Assembly (NCBI GenBank): GCA_033296885.1
Contig: MU864035.1
Location: 1-63,892, forward strand
Source: Triangularia verruculosa
Lineage: Eukaryota; Ascomycota; Sordariomycetes; Sordariales; Podosporaceae
DNA: 63,892 bases
Reading direction: 5' to 3'
Under the pieces are notes generated by a model, which searched no databases, was not told where the DNA came from, and saw nothing but the letters and a program-made list of their open reading frames with translations. Of this stretch, positions 54,974 through 63,892 are shown in pieces (position 1 is the first letter of the stretch; each line of letters opens with the position of its first letter). A program made the position numbers and the translations under genes.

Positions 54974-56245
54974 ATGGCATCAGCTGATCAAATCGTGATC
55001 AGCCTCGAGGCATCAACGCCGATTCCTTCTCAAATGAAGCTGAGAGAACACGCGCCAGGGACGTTGTTTTTGAGGCACTAAGGAGAATCCAGTCCCCCTG
55101 GGATATCGCCTGGGACCAGAATTGGGTCAATCCCGCCATCAACGCTGCGGTCAAAACCCTCATCGACGCCGGGGTCTTCAAAAAATGGGCCGATGAGGCT
55201 GGAGGGTCACCCATAACATGCTCCAAGTTGGCTGAACTCACGGGGGCTGATGAGCTTCTAATTCGTATGTCTTTCTTCTCAGAAGTCCTTCACAGACGAC
55301 AGATACTGACTTTAGATTGGTACATCTACAGGACGCATGATGCGTGCCATTTCCGGCCAGTTCCTTGTCCAAGAGGTTGCTCAGGACACCTATGCGAGGA
55401 CCCCTTGGGCGCGGGCTTTGGCTGAAGATCCTTCATTTTCCGGCATGTATGGGGGCTTTTACCACGAGCTAAACAGCCAGATGTTCCGCACCCTGCCGTT
55501 CTACCTAAGGGAGACTGGCTTCCAAAACCCAACCAATGTCAATGACTGCAACTTCCAATTCTGGCAAGGGGACAAGAATGCCAACATGTTTCAGTATGTG
55601 GGCACCAATTCGCGGCTGACATCTGATTTCAACGATGCCATGGAGTGCCACTCCAAATACAACCTGACACCCTGGGTCGACATCTATCCCACCGACACTG
55701 TCATCGAATCCGCTGCAAAGACTGATGGCGCCCAGCCTCGCCCCCTTGTGGTGGATATAGGCGGTGGTAAAGGCCATGACCTGAAGAAGTTTCTAGTCCG
55801 GCACCCGGATACCTCCCCTGGCAGTCTGGTGCTCCAAGATCTCCCCGATATTCTGAGAGGGGTGGAGGTTTGCCCAGCCATCAAGGTTCAACCACACGAC
55901 TTCTTCACTCCGCAGCCGGCAGAGTCAGAGGGCGCAAGGGTGTACTTGATGCACAACGTGCTTCACGACTGGCCGGACGAGACAGCCAGAAAGATTTTGC
56001 AAACATTGGCTCCTGCCATGAAGAAAGGATATTCCAGGTTGTTGATCCACGAAAGCTTGGTGAGCAGCGTGAAGCCACTGTCGAGAGTCACTGTGTCGGA
56101 TATCACCATGATGGCTTGTCTTGCTGCAGCTGAGAGATCCGAAGAGCAGTGGCGCGAGCTGGTTACCAGCGCAGGGCTAACCATAGTCAGGATTTGGCGG
56201 CCTGTGCAGTCTGTAGAGAGTATCATCGAGGTTGAGGTTGCCTGA
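54974..56245 (+). pseudogene. O-methyltransferase (family 2) with a one-base frame disruption near the start
   Basis: A SAM-dependent methylase of hydroxylated aromatic or polyketide compounds. Two exons (54974-55264 and 55332-56245, intron 67 bp) encode an N-terminal dimerisation/winged-helix part (VNPAINAAVKTLIDAGVFKKWA), the SAM motif VVDIGGGKGHD and the catalytic-His motif HNVLHDWPDE, ending IIEVEVA. The ATG at 54974 (MASADQIVISLEAS) matches the usual start of this family, but its frame ends at TAA 55079. The homologous frame (SNEAERTRARD) is displaced, and exon lengths sum to 3n+2, consistent with loss of one A near 55014-55016 (ATCAACG). The rest is intact. It is either a very young pseudogene or a sequence error. 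No PKS lies next to it. Confidence 0.75.
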
Positions 56246-56301
56246 GTTGCATGTCAGGGCTCATGTGAATTGTGGCGATGACAGTCTGGACCGCGAGAGG
56301 C

Positions 56302-57417
56302 TCAATAGAAACAAATAGAACCCGATGGTTCCGGAAATTCCATAGGTGTATTTAGCAGTGAATCTCTGGTAGCCGGATTATAAGTTGAACGTGCGGTCCA
56401 GGTGTACTCATTGACATCATGGTATGAGTCGATCATGAAGTGTGAAGCAACTTCATCCTCTGTCTCCCATCCCTCAACACACGCAGCGCGAATTTCGGTC
56501 CACGATTTTCCTGGGAAGTCTCCTCTCATGTCAGGAGTAGGAAGAAGAGGCGTGGCTTCTTGTTCCTCGTAGGCCACTTGCTGGCCCCTTTGAACAACGA
56601 GCATGAGCTCCTTAGCCCGCTCACTCTCCCCGACGAGCGATAGGTCTTCCTCCGTACCGTATTCATATTCCGCAAACGAGGCCTCTGCATCACTCTGATG
56701 TACCAACGTCCGGGTTTGGGGCCGAAGGACATCCCCCCGACAACCAGGCCGACTGGCTCGATAAATCAACACGGACGGGCAGGATTGTGCGCCGTCCCTC
56801 TCCTCTAGCATACTTTGCCAATGCTGTGGCTGGGGTTTTCGTTGATACCGATGACGAAACACCGCATCAAAGCAATAATAAGCGTATCCAAGCAGTCCCG
56901 AGCTGTGGCTGATGAACTGCAACTCCCGCCAGCCGCTCCCATATTTGACCAACTCGTCGAGCATTCGGTACTGGGACTTGTCGCCGCGCCCTCCTAAAAT
57001 GGTGAGCCGATGAAGCCGTAACCCTGGTAGAAGCCCGAAAACAGACACGAGGCGGTGGTGAACATGTCGCTTGGGAGGATAGGTAAGGCGCAGACAGTCT
57101 CCTCGCACGCTGACATATCGAACCAGGGACAGCTCCTCTACAGGAAGAGTCGCTAGTTTATCGAGCATCGTCCTTGGATCCTCAAAGCTGAACAGGACAT
57201 GGCCGAGCCATGACTTGGAAATCTCTGCATTCGTTCTTCGACAGGCACGAACCAAGGCCAGCGCATGTGGTGATGGCTGGAGTTTGATGAGGGTTTGATT
57301 GTCATTTGCAACTCGAAAACCAAAGGTGAGTCTGGTGGATGTGAAAAGAAGGGAGTAAATCTCATCCCTCAGCTCAAATGGAATGCGGAAGAATGGACTT
57401 GCTGATTGCGGGTGCAT
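56302..57417 (-). CDS. F-box-like hypothetical protein
   Basis: An intronless 371-residue frame from ATG 57417. Residues 8-30 (SPFFRIPFELRDEIYSLLF) match the short N-terminal motif of a very large ascomycete family with an F-box-like start, followed by LVRACRRTNAEISKSWLG, also typical. The rest contains a Leu-rich middle region and an acidic C-terminal half without known domains. It ends 57 bp from the O-methyltransferase stop (convergent). It is the last gene before the AT-rich block. Function unknown. Confidence 0.75.
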   Translation of the reverse strand: MHPQSASPFFRIPFELRDEIYSLLFTSTRLTFGFRVANDNQTLIKLQPSPHALALVRACRRTNAEISKSWLGHVLFSFEDPRTMLDKLATLPVEELSLVRYVSVRGDCLRLTYPPKRHVHHRLVSVFGLLPGLRLHRLTILGGRGDKSQYRMLDELVKYGSGWRELQFISHSSGLLGYAYYCFDAVFRHRYQRKPQPQHWQSMLEERDGAQSCPSVLIYRASRPGCRGDVLRPQTRTLVHQSDAEASFAEYEYGTEEDLSLVGESERAKELMLVVQRGQQVAYEEQEATPLLPTPDMRGDFPGKSWTEIRAACVEGWETEDEVASHFMIDSYHDVNEYTWTARSTYNPATRDSLLNTPMEFPEPSGSICFY

Positions 57418-60336
57418 TGCGACGGGCTTTGGATAGCTAGGTGGTGCGATGGTGTCGAAGAGAGTTGGGATGCGGAGCGACGGTTGGGCTGTGCATCGTG
57501 TCTGGTCAGGCTCTGATATGGAGCTCTAGATATAATGTAACTACGAAAGAAGATTTTAGCCAATGAAATATGCGTAGAGAAGAGAAGGTGTAACCAAATC
57601 AATTTAATAAGAGGACCTGCTCCATAAGCACCCCCCATATTCTAAACAGGCACACCGCATATTCTAAACAAGCACCCCCCTATCCTCTATTGCTTAGAGA
57701 TATCCCAGTATAAGGGTTAGGGTTATAGCTGAGAATTCTACGATAGAAATACAATTATTATCGCGAGCGATAAGCTTACTAAGGTAAAAGGGCTATTATA
57801 GTAGGTATAAATTTTATACCAGAACTTATAAAGGTTTATAAAATTTGTAATCTACTTTATATTTCCGGATTATATAAGAACTTACTTTCTGGAACTATGA
57901 TTTTCTTCCCGATTAGGATTCTTAGTAGTACCGTTATTAAGCTTAGCGCTATAAAGTATATACGTAAGTATTATAGAGTAAAAAGGAATAAAAAGACTGT
58001 TAAATAAAATGAGATAGAATTAGAAAGTATAGTAAAGAGAGCAAAAATATAGAGGGTATATTTAAGGAGGGGGGAAGTATATATAATATTATTATTATTA
58101 TTATAGTACCGGTAAAAACTAAGCCCGAGGTATTAGAAAGCTTTATCAAACTGCAGTATAGTATACCCTACGATACTAAAAGGCACTATATACGAAGAAT
58201 TATTATAAACTTTCGGACTTCCGATATATTTATATATATTTTAATATAAACGTTATAAAAAAGTTATAAAAAACTATTATATATTATAAAAATTATACTT
58301 AAACTATAGTAAAAGACTTCCGTATATAAAAAAAGTATTTATAAAACTCTTCCTAATTTATTATATTTTAAAATTATTAAATTTAATTCACTTTTATTAA
58401 AAGAATATCCCTATTATTAATAAGATATTAATTATATTAATTAATATTATAATCGATAAAATTATTATTTCTATATACTTCGAAGATAGTAATTATACCT
58501 CGAATATTACTATTAATAATATCGGCGAAACCAAAATAATTATAATTATTAAAATAATATTAAAAATTATATTTATATTTAAGTTCGACTTTATTAAAAT
58601 ATACTTTACTTTAACCCTTTATATCCTTAAGTACTTTAAATATTAAAGTTATATCGATTAAAAAATAAAAAATATTATAATAATTAAAGGATATAAAAAG
58701 ATATTAATAAAATAAAAAAAATCGTTTAAAAAGCCGGAATATTAAGGGTATAGTTAATAGTTAATAAAGAAGTAATCGTTTATAACCGGGAGAAAATAGT
58801 ATTAACGGAGGATATTAAAAGATATTAGAGGATATTAAAGGATATTAGAGGATATTAGAAATTAATTAATAGGTAAATATAAAGATCGATTATATATCGT
58901 TATAATATTAAATACTTATATTATAAATTAAATACGGGCCTATAAAGTAATTAAAACTAACTACTCTACCTACTCGACCCCTACGTCCCCCCTACTCGCG
59001 AGGACCTAAGTCCTTATAAATAGATTATTATTATTATTATTAATATTTTTATTAATTATTAACTACTTTTTATTATTTTTAATTTCTATTACATATTATT
59101 TCCCTTTTATTCAAATATATACTTCCTTTAATTAAAGGAATCCGTATATAATTTAAATAATAATTCCGTTGTCATTATTACAGTACTTATTATAATATAA
59201 TGTGTCCTAGAAGAAAATAATTGAAAATAAACTTTAAATTTACTTAAATATAAAGATAATAATTTTACTATAATTATTATAATATAGTAATTATTATAAG
59301 GTAATAATAATATAACTATAGGGTAATTACAATATTATTTTACAATCCTTTCTGATATTCTTATTTAATTACCTCTTTAATTAGGGAAAAGCTTAATTAA
59401 AACTAAACTTTAACGTTATTTATATATTAAAATCATATTTTTATTATAATAGTTATAGGTTAATTATTTTATATATTAATAGCGACGTTAATTTAACTTT
59501 CTATCTTTTCTTTAATATTAATGCTTTTAATTAAGCCTTTTTTTAAACTATTTAACCTTTTAATTAAAGGGAGATTTATTTAAAAACGATATTTAATTTT
59601 AAAAATTAGGATATATAGAGTCTCCTTTCTATATATAATATAATTTATATATAGTAACGCGATTAAAGGAGGTTTTAAGTATCATTCGTAATTTTACTAT
59701 ATAGTTTTACCCGATTTTAAATTAAATAATTAAAAATAGTTCCCTTTAAATAAAGAAAAATAACTTTCTTTTCATTTCTTTATTTAATATTACTTTATTT
59801 TAAAGGTATTAAAAAGTAAGCATAAAGTTTTATAAATATAGTTTAATAAATAGGCTTTACTATTTAAGGTACTATAAAGTTTAACGTAATCTTTTAACTT
59901 TCTTTGATAATAGATTAATTATTTATTAAATTTAATAACTTTAAACATTTCTTTTTTTAATAAATATTTTTTTTATTTAAATTTAAGTTTATTCTTTTCT
60001 TTACTTTTACTTAATTAAACCTTTTTTAACTATAAAAATGTTTTTAAATTAAACTTTTATTTTGTTTTAATTTAAATAGAAAATGCGTTACTATTTATAT
60101 TTACGCCGATTTTAAGTTTTATTTTTAATTATTATATAATAGCGTTCTTTAACGTGTAAAAATTACTTAAATAAAACTTAGTTATAGAAATATTAACTTT
60201 AATCCCTCGTTAATAACGCTCTTTAGTATAAAAAGAAGATATATTTTACTATTAAAAACTTCCTTTTTCTTTTATTTTTTTAACTTTAAATTTTTTTTAT
60301 AACGGCCTTTAATATATAAAGAAAATAAAGTATATA
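57418..60336. repeat. AT-rich RIP-degraded block, left part
   Basis: The first 220 bp are transitional and hold the promoter of the gene at 56302-57417. Two imperfect copies of a unit of about 24 bp with CATATTCTAAACA occur at about 57634-57682, followed by a short telomere-like AGGGTTAGGGTTA at 57713-57725. From about 57730 on the DNA is strongly AT-rich with no coding frames. A tandem array of AGGATATTAGA-like units lies at about 58800-58855. A small GC-richer island occurs near 58975-59015. No element family can be named. Confidence 0.6.
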
Positions 60337-60382
60337 ACGTACTTTATAAGTGAGTCGGTCATATAAGTGGGCCGGTCACTTT
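60337..60382 (+). repeat. Terminal inverted repeat (left end) of copy B
   Basis: Nine terminal bases 60337-60345, then 17-bp units at 60346-60362 and 60363-60379, then TTT. Inverted partner is at 62153-62198. Confidence 0.88.
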
Positions 60383-60428
60383 TGACCACCCTTCGAATAC
60401 CATCCTCCATTGTAATATAACGAAACTA

Positions 60429-62099
60429 TTAACCAACTATAATTATATTAGAAACAGCTGAATCAGACCCTTCTGCAGCCTCCTGGCAAGTGCGGGCATT
60501 ATGGCCAGGCTTACCGTATATACTATAGCACCGAACCTTCGTACGAGCCCCCCCTGCATTACTACTATCCGGCTGCGTTTCTTGCACTCCCTCCCCATCT
60601 ACGGCCTTCTGATCCAGTAGATCCTGTGCCTCTTGTATAGTAAGTGACCCTCTAAGCCTTACGCGTGTTTTTTTGGCTCTCCGGCGCTTGCTTAGTGCCT
60701 CATTGGCCTTACGGAGCGACGAGACCTCTGTACGAAGGAGAGCTACCTAGTGCATTATAGCCGTTGTACCTTTAGTAAGCTGGTCTACCGTAGTTAACAT
60801 TAAAGTCGGGGAGTTATTTTGATGGTTGGTAATGCGAGTCTTAATAAGCGTTGACTGTGAATTAGTTTTTCGAGGGTTGTATAGTATTTAGGAGACCTAA
60901 GGTTATATAGTGCCGGGCCGTGAGTTTAGAGGTGTTAGCGTACGAAGCTTTATATCTAGCTTAGAAAATACCCTCTTTAGATCGTACGGTATAAGGTTAG
61001 CACCTGTAAAGCTATCCTATATATTCTTCTCCGTTATAGAGGTAAAGAAGGCTTCGCGGAAGGTATAGAGGAACTCGAGCTTATTTACGTAGTTAATATA
61101 TATACGTATTAAGTCTTCGATTTAGCGGCCGTACGCCTGCTTTAATAGTCCAAAGTAGCCGATATTAAATGGTTAAAGGAGGTGGGAGGAATACGGAGGT
61201 ATATAAAGCGTAATAATATTATTCTGTTAGTAGTAGCGCTTGAATTTGGTCGAGTAGTAGTTTTTATAACCGTCGAGGATTAATAACTGGTATTTACCCT
61301 TTATATAGGGCGCTATATAATAGTCGAAGTATTTAATCTAATTTAGGCTTACTATATTAATAATTTAATTATTATCGGTAATTACGATATATTAGGTAAA
61401 CGGTAGGTTATACTCGGTATATTAGTTAGTAAGGTGGTATTGTGCAGCTAAGATAATAAAGGAAGGGATAGCTTAACCGAGGGTATTAACTCCCTAGATT
61501 ACCGTTATTTATTTGCGGTTATTAAATTAAGTTAATTTTACTTTATTAAGGCCGTCCGAGGTTATAATTACTATACTTACGAAGATAATACTTATTATAA
61601 ATTTAATTTTATTGAAGTTATAAATATTGTTATTTACGATACTATATTTAACCTTAGTATTCTATATAAACGTAAATTACTCGCTAATAACCTTTAGATC
61701 CTTATACTTAGCCCTTTAATAGTCGTATCTATATGTAAAATACGTATAGAGCTATAATTAGTATTTAATGAAGTTATATACCCAAAGTTTACTAATAGGG
61801 GGCGCATTGTATATACGTAGTAGTTAGTTAGCTATATCTTCTATACTATGTAATCTTAGTAGAAAAGCTCGTGTATATAGCTTAATAACGTATTAAATAA
61901 TAGTATCCTTTTCGGGTTAAGTAAGCTTCTTTGATTTGGGCGTGGTATCGCGTTGTGTAGGCCGGCCGGCGCGTCGGTTACGGAGGGTTAAGAATGGTAT
62001 ATTATATAGCTTTGTTGCGGCTCGGAGGTTTAATTTCGGAGTGTTTTGAATAGCCTTAAGGGCCAAGGCTATCCTGGCTTCATTTAAAGTAGGAGGCAT
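60429..62099 (-). pseudogene. Pogo/Fot transposase, copy B, RIP-inactivated
   Basis: ATG at 62099 opens a 60-codon N-terminus (MPPTLNEARIALALKAIQ, then RAATKLYNIPFLTLRNRRAGRP), a Psq/CENP-B-like helix-turn-helix with AT-hook-like linker. The remaining frame shows the degraded DDE_1 motifs (NNNIYNFNKIKF, QLLILDGYKN) and ends with a knuckle relic YGKPGHNARTC in which Cys has become Tyr. From ATG to the final TAA is 1,671 bp, exactly 557 codons, so inactivation seems to be by substitutions (stops at Gln/Trp/Arg codons) rather than indels. In NFNK the first catalytic Asp is itself lost to Asn (GAC to AAC type). Confidence 0.85.
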
Positions 62100-62152
62100 G
62101 TTGGGTTATAGAGAAAGTTGATGTTGAGTGTAGGAGGACGCGTCGTGGTCGA

Positions 62153-62198
62153 AAAGTGACCGACCCACTTATATGACCGACTCGCTTATAAAGTACGT
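62153..62198 (-). repeat. Terminal inverted repeat (right end) of copy B
   Basis: Inverted copy of 60337-60382: 17-bp units at 62156-62172 and 62173-62189, nine terminal bases 62190-62198, then TA. Confidence 0.88.
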
Positions 62199-63892
62199 TA
62201 CCGCTATTATAATTAAAGGAACTTTCCTCCTATAATATATAAATATTTATTAATATTACTAGAGCCGCTTATAAATTAAATCTTTAGCTTCGATAAAGAT
62301 AATTTCCGAAGTTATTAAAATAATTAATTAAATTTCCTTTAAATATTAAATAACTTATTTAAAACAGGCTTTTCAAGTTAATATTAATAAAATTTTATTA
62401 CGATTATTTTGGATTTATAAAGTATTACCGTATATAAAATAAAAAATTAAGCCTCCCTTTAATTTTAATTACTTATAATGTTTCAAATTTCTTTTTTCTT
62501 AAACTTCTAAATATTTAAATTATTTTACTTTTAAAAACCGTCTTTAATTCCCAAAATTATAAAACTATTATTTCCTTACGTAAGCTTATCCTATTTCTCT
62601 CTTCTATCTCGATCTACGTCGATAAATGGCCTATTATAAAAAGCTTTTATCGTTTAAGTAAAAATAAACGATAATTAACTACCTAAATATTTAAAGTTTT
62701 ATAAAAGATATTAGTTTTAATTTTATCTCCCTTTTATTTTTCCTTACATAGAGATACCCTTTTATTAAAAATTATATCAATATTATTAACTAAAATAAAA
62801 AGTTTTTTCCTTTACCTTATATATTGAACTTTATTTTTATACGTAAAATCTTTAAAGAATTTACTAAAAGATAAAAAATAAAAAGGTTTTTACTTTATCC
62901 TTTATATTCCTATTTTACAGTAATTATATTATTAAACTATACTTTAAAGATCTAAAACCTATATAAAATCCTCTCTCCCTTTAATAAATTTACCTTTTAA
63001 ATATTCTAAAGACTTTTCTTTAATTTTTATCTTTAAAAAAGTAAGCTTAATTAACGAACTATATTTTCCGCTTTTAAAGTTAATGTTCTCTTCCTTTAAA
63101 AATTAAATTAAATCTCTTTTTAATAAATTAACGTTTTAAACGTTTTAAAAACCTTTCTTTAATTCTTATCTTTAAAAGAGCGATTTTTACTAATAAGTAT
63201 ATACGTTTTACCTTCTTCTTTAAATATATATCTTGAAAGAAAATAATTTCTTAAAAAAAAAAGTTTTTTTACAATACTATACCCGGCGTTAATTTTCTTT
63301 ATAGCTTCGGCATCGTCGGTTAAAATTATATTACGTAATATTATATACCTATTATATATATACGGCCTTTAATCGTTAAACTTAATAATATATATAATAT
63401 AACGATATAATTTGAACCTTTTAAACGCCTCCCTTATTATATTATTTATTACCTCGTTAATAACTCCCTCGCTAATTAATAAATTACTCTATGATACTAT
63501 AATTCTTATCTTAATAAAAATAAAAGAACTATCTCCGTTAAATATATTATTTTTCTACTTTTAATTTTCTCTCCCTATCTTATACCTTAATTAAAATACT
63601 TAACTTATATTAAAAACTTTATTAAAATAAATTACTTTAATTAATCTTTTCGATAAATATAATCAATATATTAAATATATATAATTAATCGATTAATTAT
63701 AATTAAATAATATATTTATTTAACTCTTTATTACTTAAGTAAAAAGCTAATATTCGCCGACTTTAAAATATTACTTATTTTTAAATTATTTAATAAATAA
63801 AAGAAAATAAAATCCCGAATTTAGTAAATTACTTAAATAAACCTTAACGGGTTAAATCAAACTTAATTTAAAATACTTTATTACTTTAATTA
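62199..63892. repeat. AT-rich RIP-degraded block, right edge
   Basis: About 1.7 kb of very AT-rich, TpA-rich DNA without coding frames, continuing to the end of the window. It probably consists of further degraded transposons into which copy B inserted. No family is recognisable by eye. Confidence 0.6.

Larger units (their letters stand above)
60337..62198 (-). mobile_element. Pogo/Fot-type DNA transposon, copy B
   Basis: 1,862 bp bounded by inverted terminal repeats starting ACGTACTTT, with TA on both sides (60335-60336, 62199-62200). Each terminus has nine end bases and two tandem 17-bp units of the form ATAAGTGAG-N8, the same plan as copy A but with different N8 sequence, so the two belong to sister families. 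The transposase frame (60429-62099) is on the minus strand and RIP-degraded. Confidence 0.9.

Noticed and set aside
34019..56245. Chitinase, P450 pseudogene and O-methyltransferase as members of the PKS cluster
   Set aside because: They lie 4 to 28 kb beyond the regulator with several unrelated housekeeping-type genes between, and two of them look broken; there is no positive evidence for linkage.
1..63892. CRISPR arrays, bacterial operons or phage-type systems
   Set aside because: No regularly spaced short repeats with unique spacers; gene structure is eukaryotic throughout.

Overview
The window is nuclear DNA of a filamentous ascomycete (Pezizomycotina, most likely Sordariomycetes). The signs are short spliceosomal introns of about 50-90 bp with GTAAGT/GTATGT donors, a highly reducing polyketide synthase, a Zn(II)2Cys6 regulator, an Ech42/Chit42-type chitinase, and a sharp two-compartment composition. 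GC-balanced gene blocks alternate with very AT-rich, TpA-rich repeats full of C-to-T/G-to-A decay, the signature of repeat-induced point mutation (RIP).

Layout: 1-1000 is RIP-degraded repeat. An ankyrin gene (1120-2763, +) and an MFS transporter of the Dal5/Tna1 type (2838-4502, -) follow. From 5017 to 15538 lies a three-level transposon nest that can be resolved to the base. A short LTR element (330-bp LTRs, TSD AGACG) holds a pogo/Fot-type DNA transposon (5403-14778, TA target site), which in turn holds a Ty3/gypsy retrotransposon (6090-13599, 397-bp LTRs, TSD CGAAT). A probable secondary-metabolite locus follows: a short-chain dehydrogenase (15561-16672, -), a divergent 2,563-residue HR-PKS with KS-AT-DH-MT-ER-KR-ACP order (18701-26880, +), and a zinc-cluster transcription factor (28424-30586, -). 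Removing the nest leaves only about 530 bp between the MFS start codon and the SDR stop codon, so the transposons may have split a compact cluster.

The block from 30587 to 57417 is a mixed gene neighbourhood: a GH18 chitinase, a small membrane protein, an F-box/ankyrin protein, a truncated methyltransferase next to tRNA-Ser(AGA), a Gly/Ser-rich single-pass membrane protein, a D-2-hydroxyacid dehydrogenase, a cytochrome P450 pseudogene lacking its heme-binding loop, an unidentified 556-residue protein, a MYND-finger protein, a rhodopsin-like 7-TM gene and an O-methyltransferase that each need a one-base frame correction, and an F-box-like hypothetical protein. Several accessory genes here are decaying.

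From about 57,640 to the end the sequence is again RIP-degraded AT-rich DNA, holding a second pogo/Fot element (60337-62198, minus strand) of almost the same length as the first. The two elements share an unusual terminal-repeat design: 9 terminal bases followed by two adjacent 17-bp repeats.
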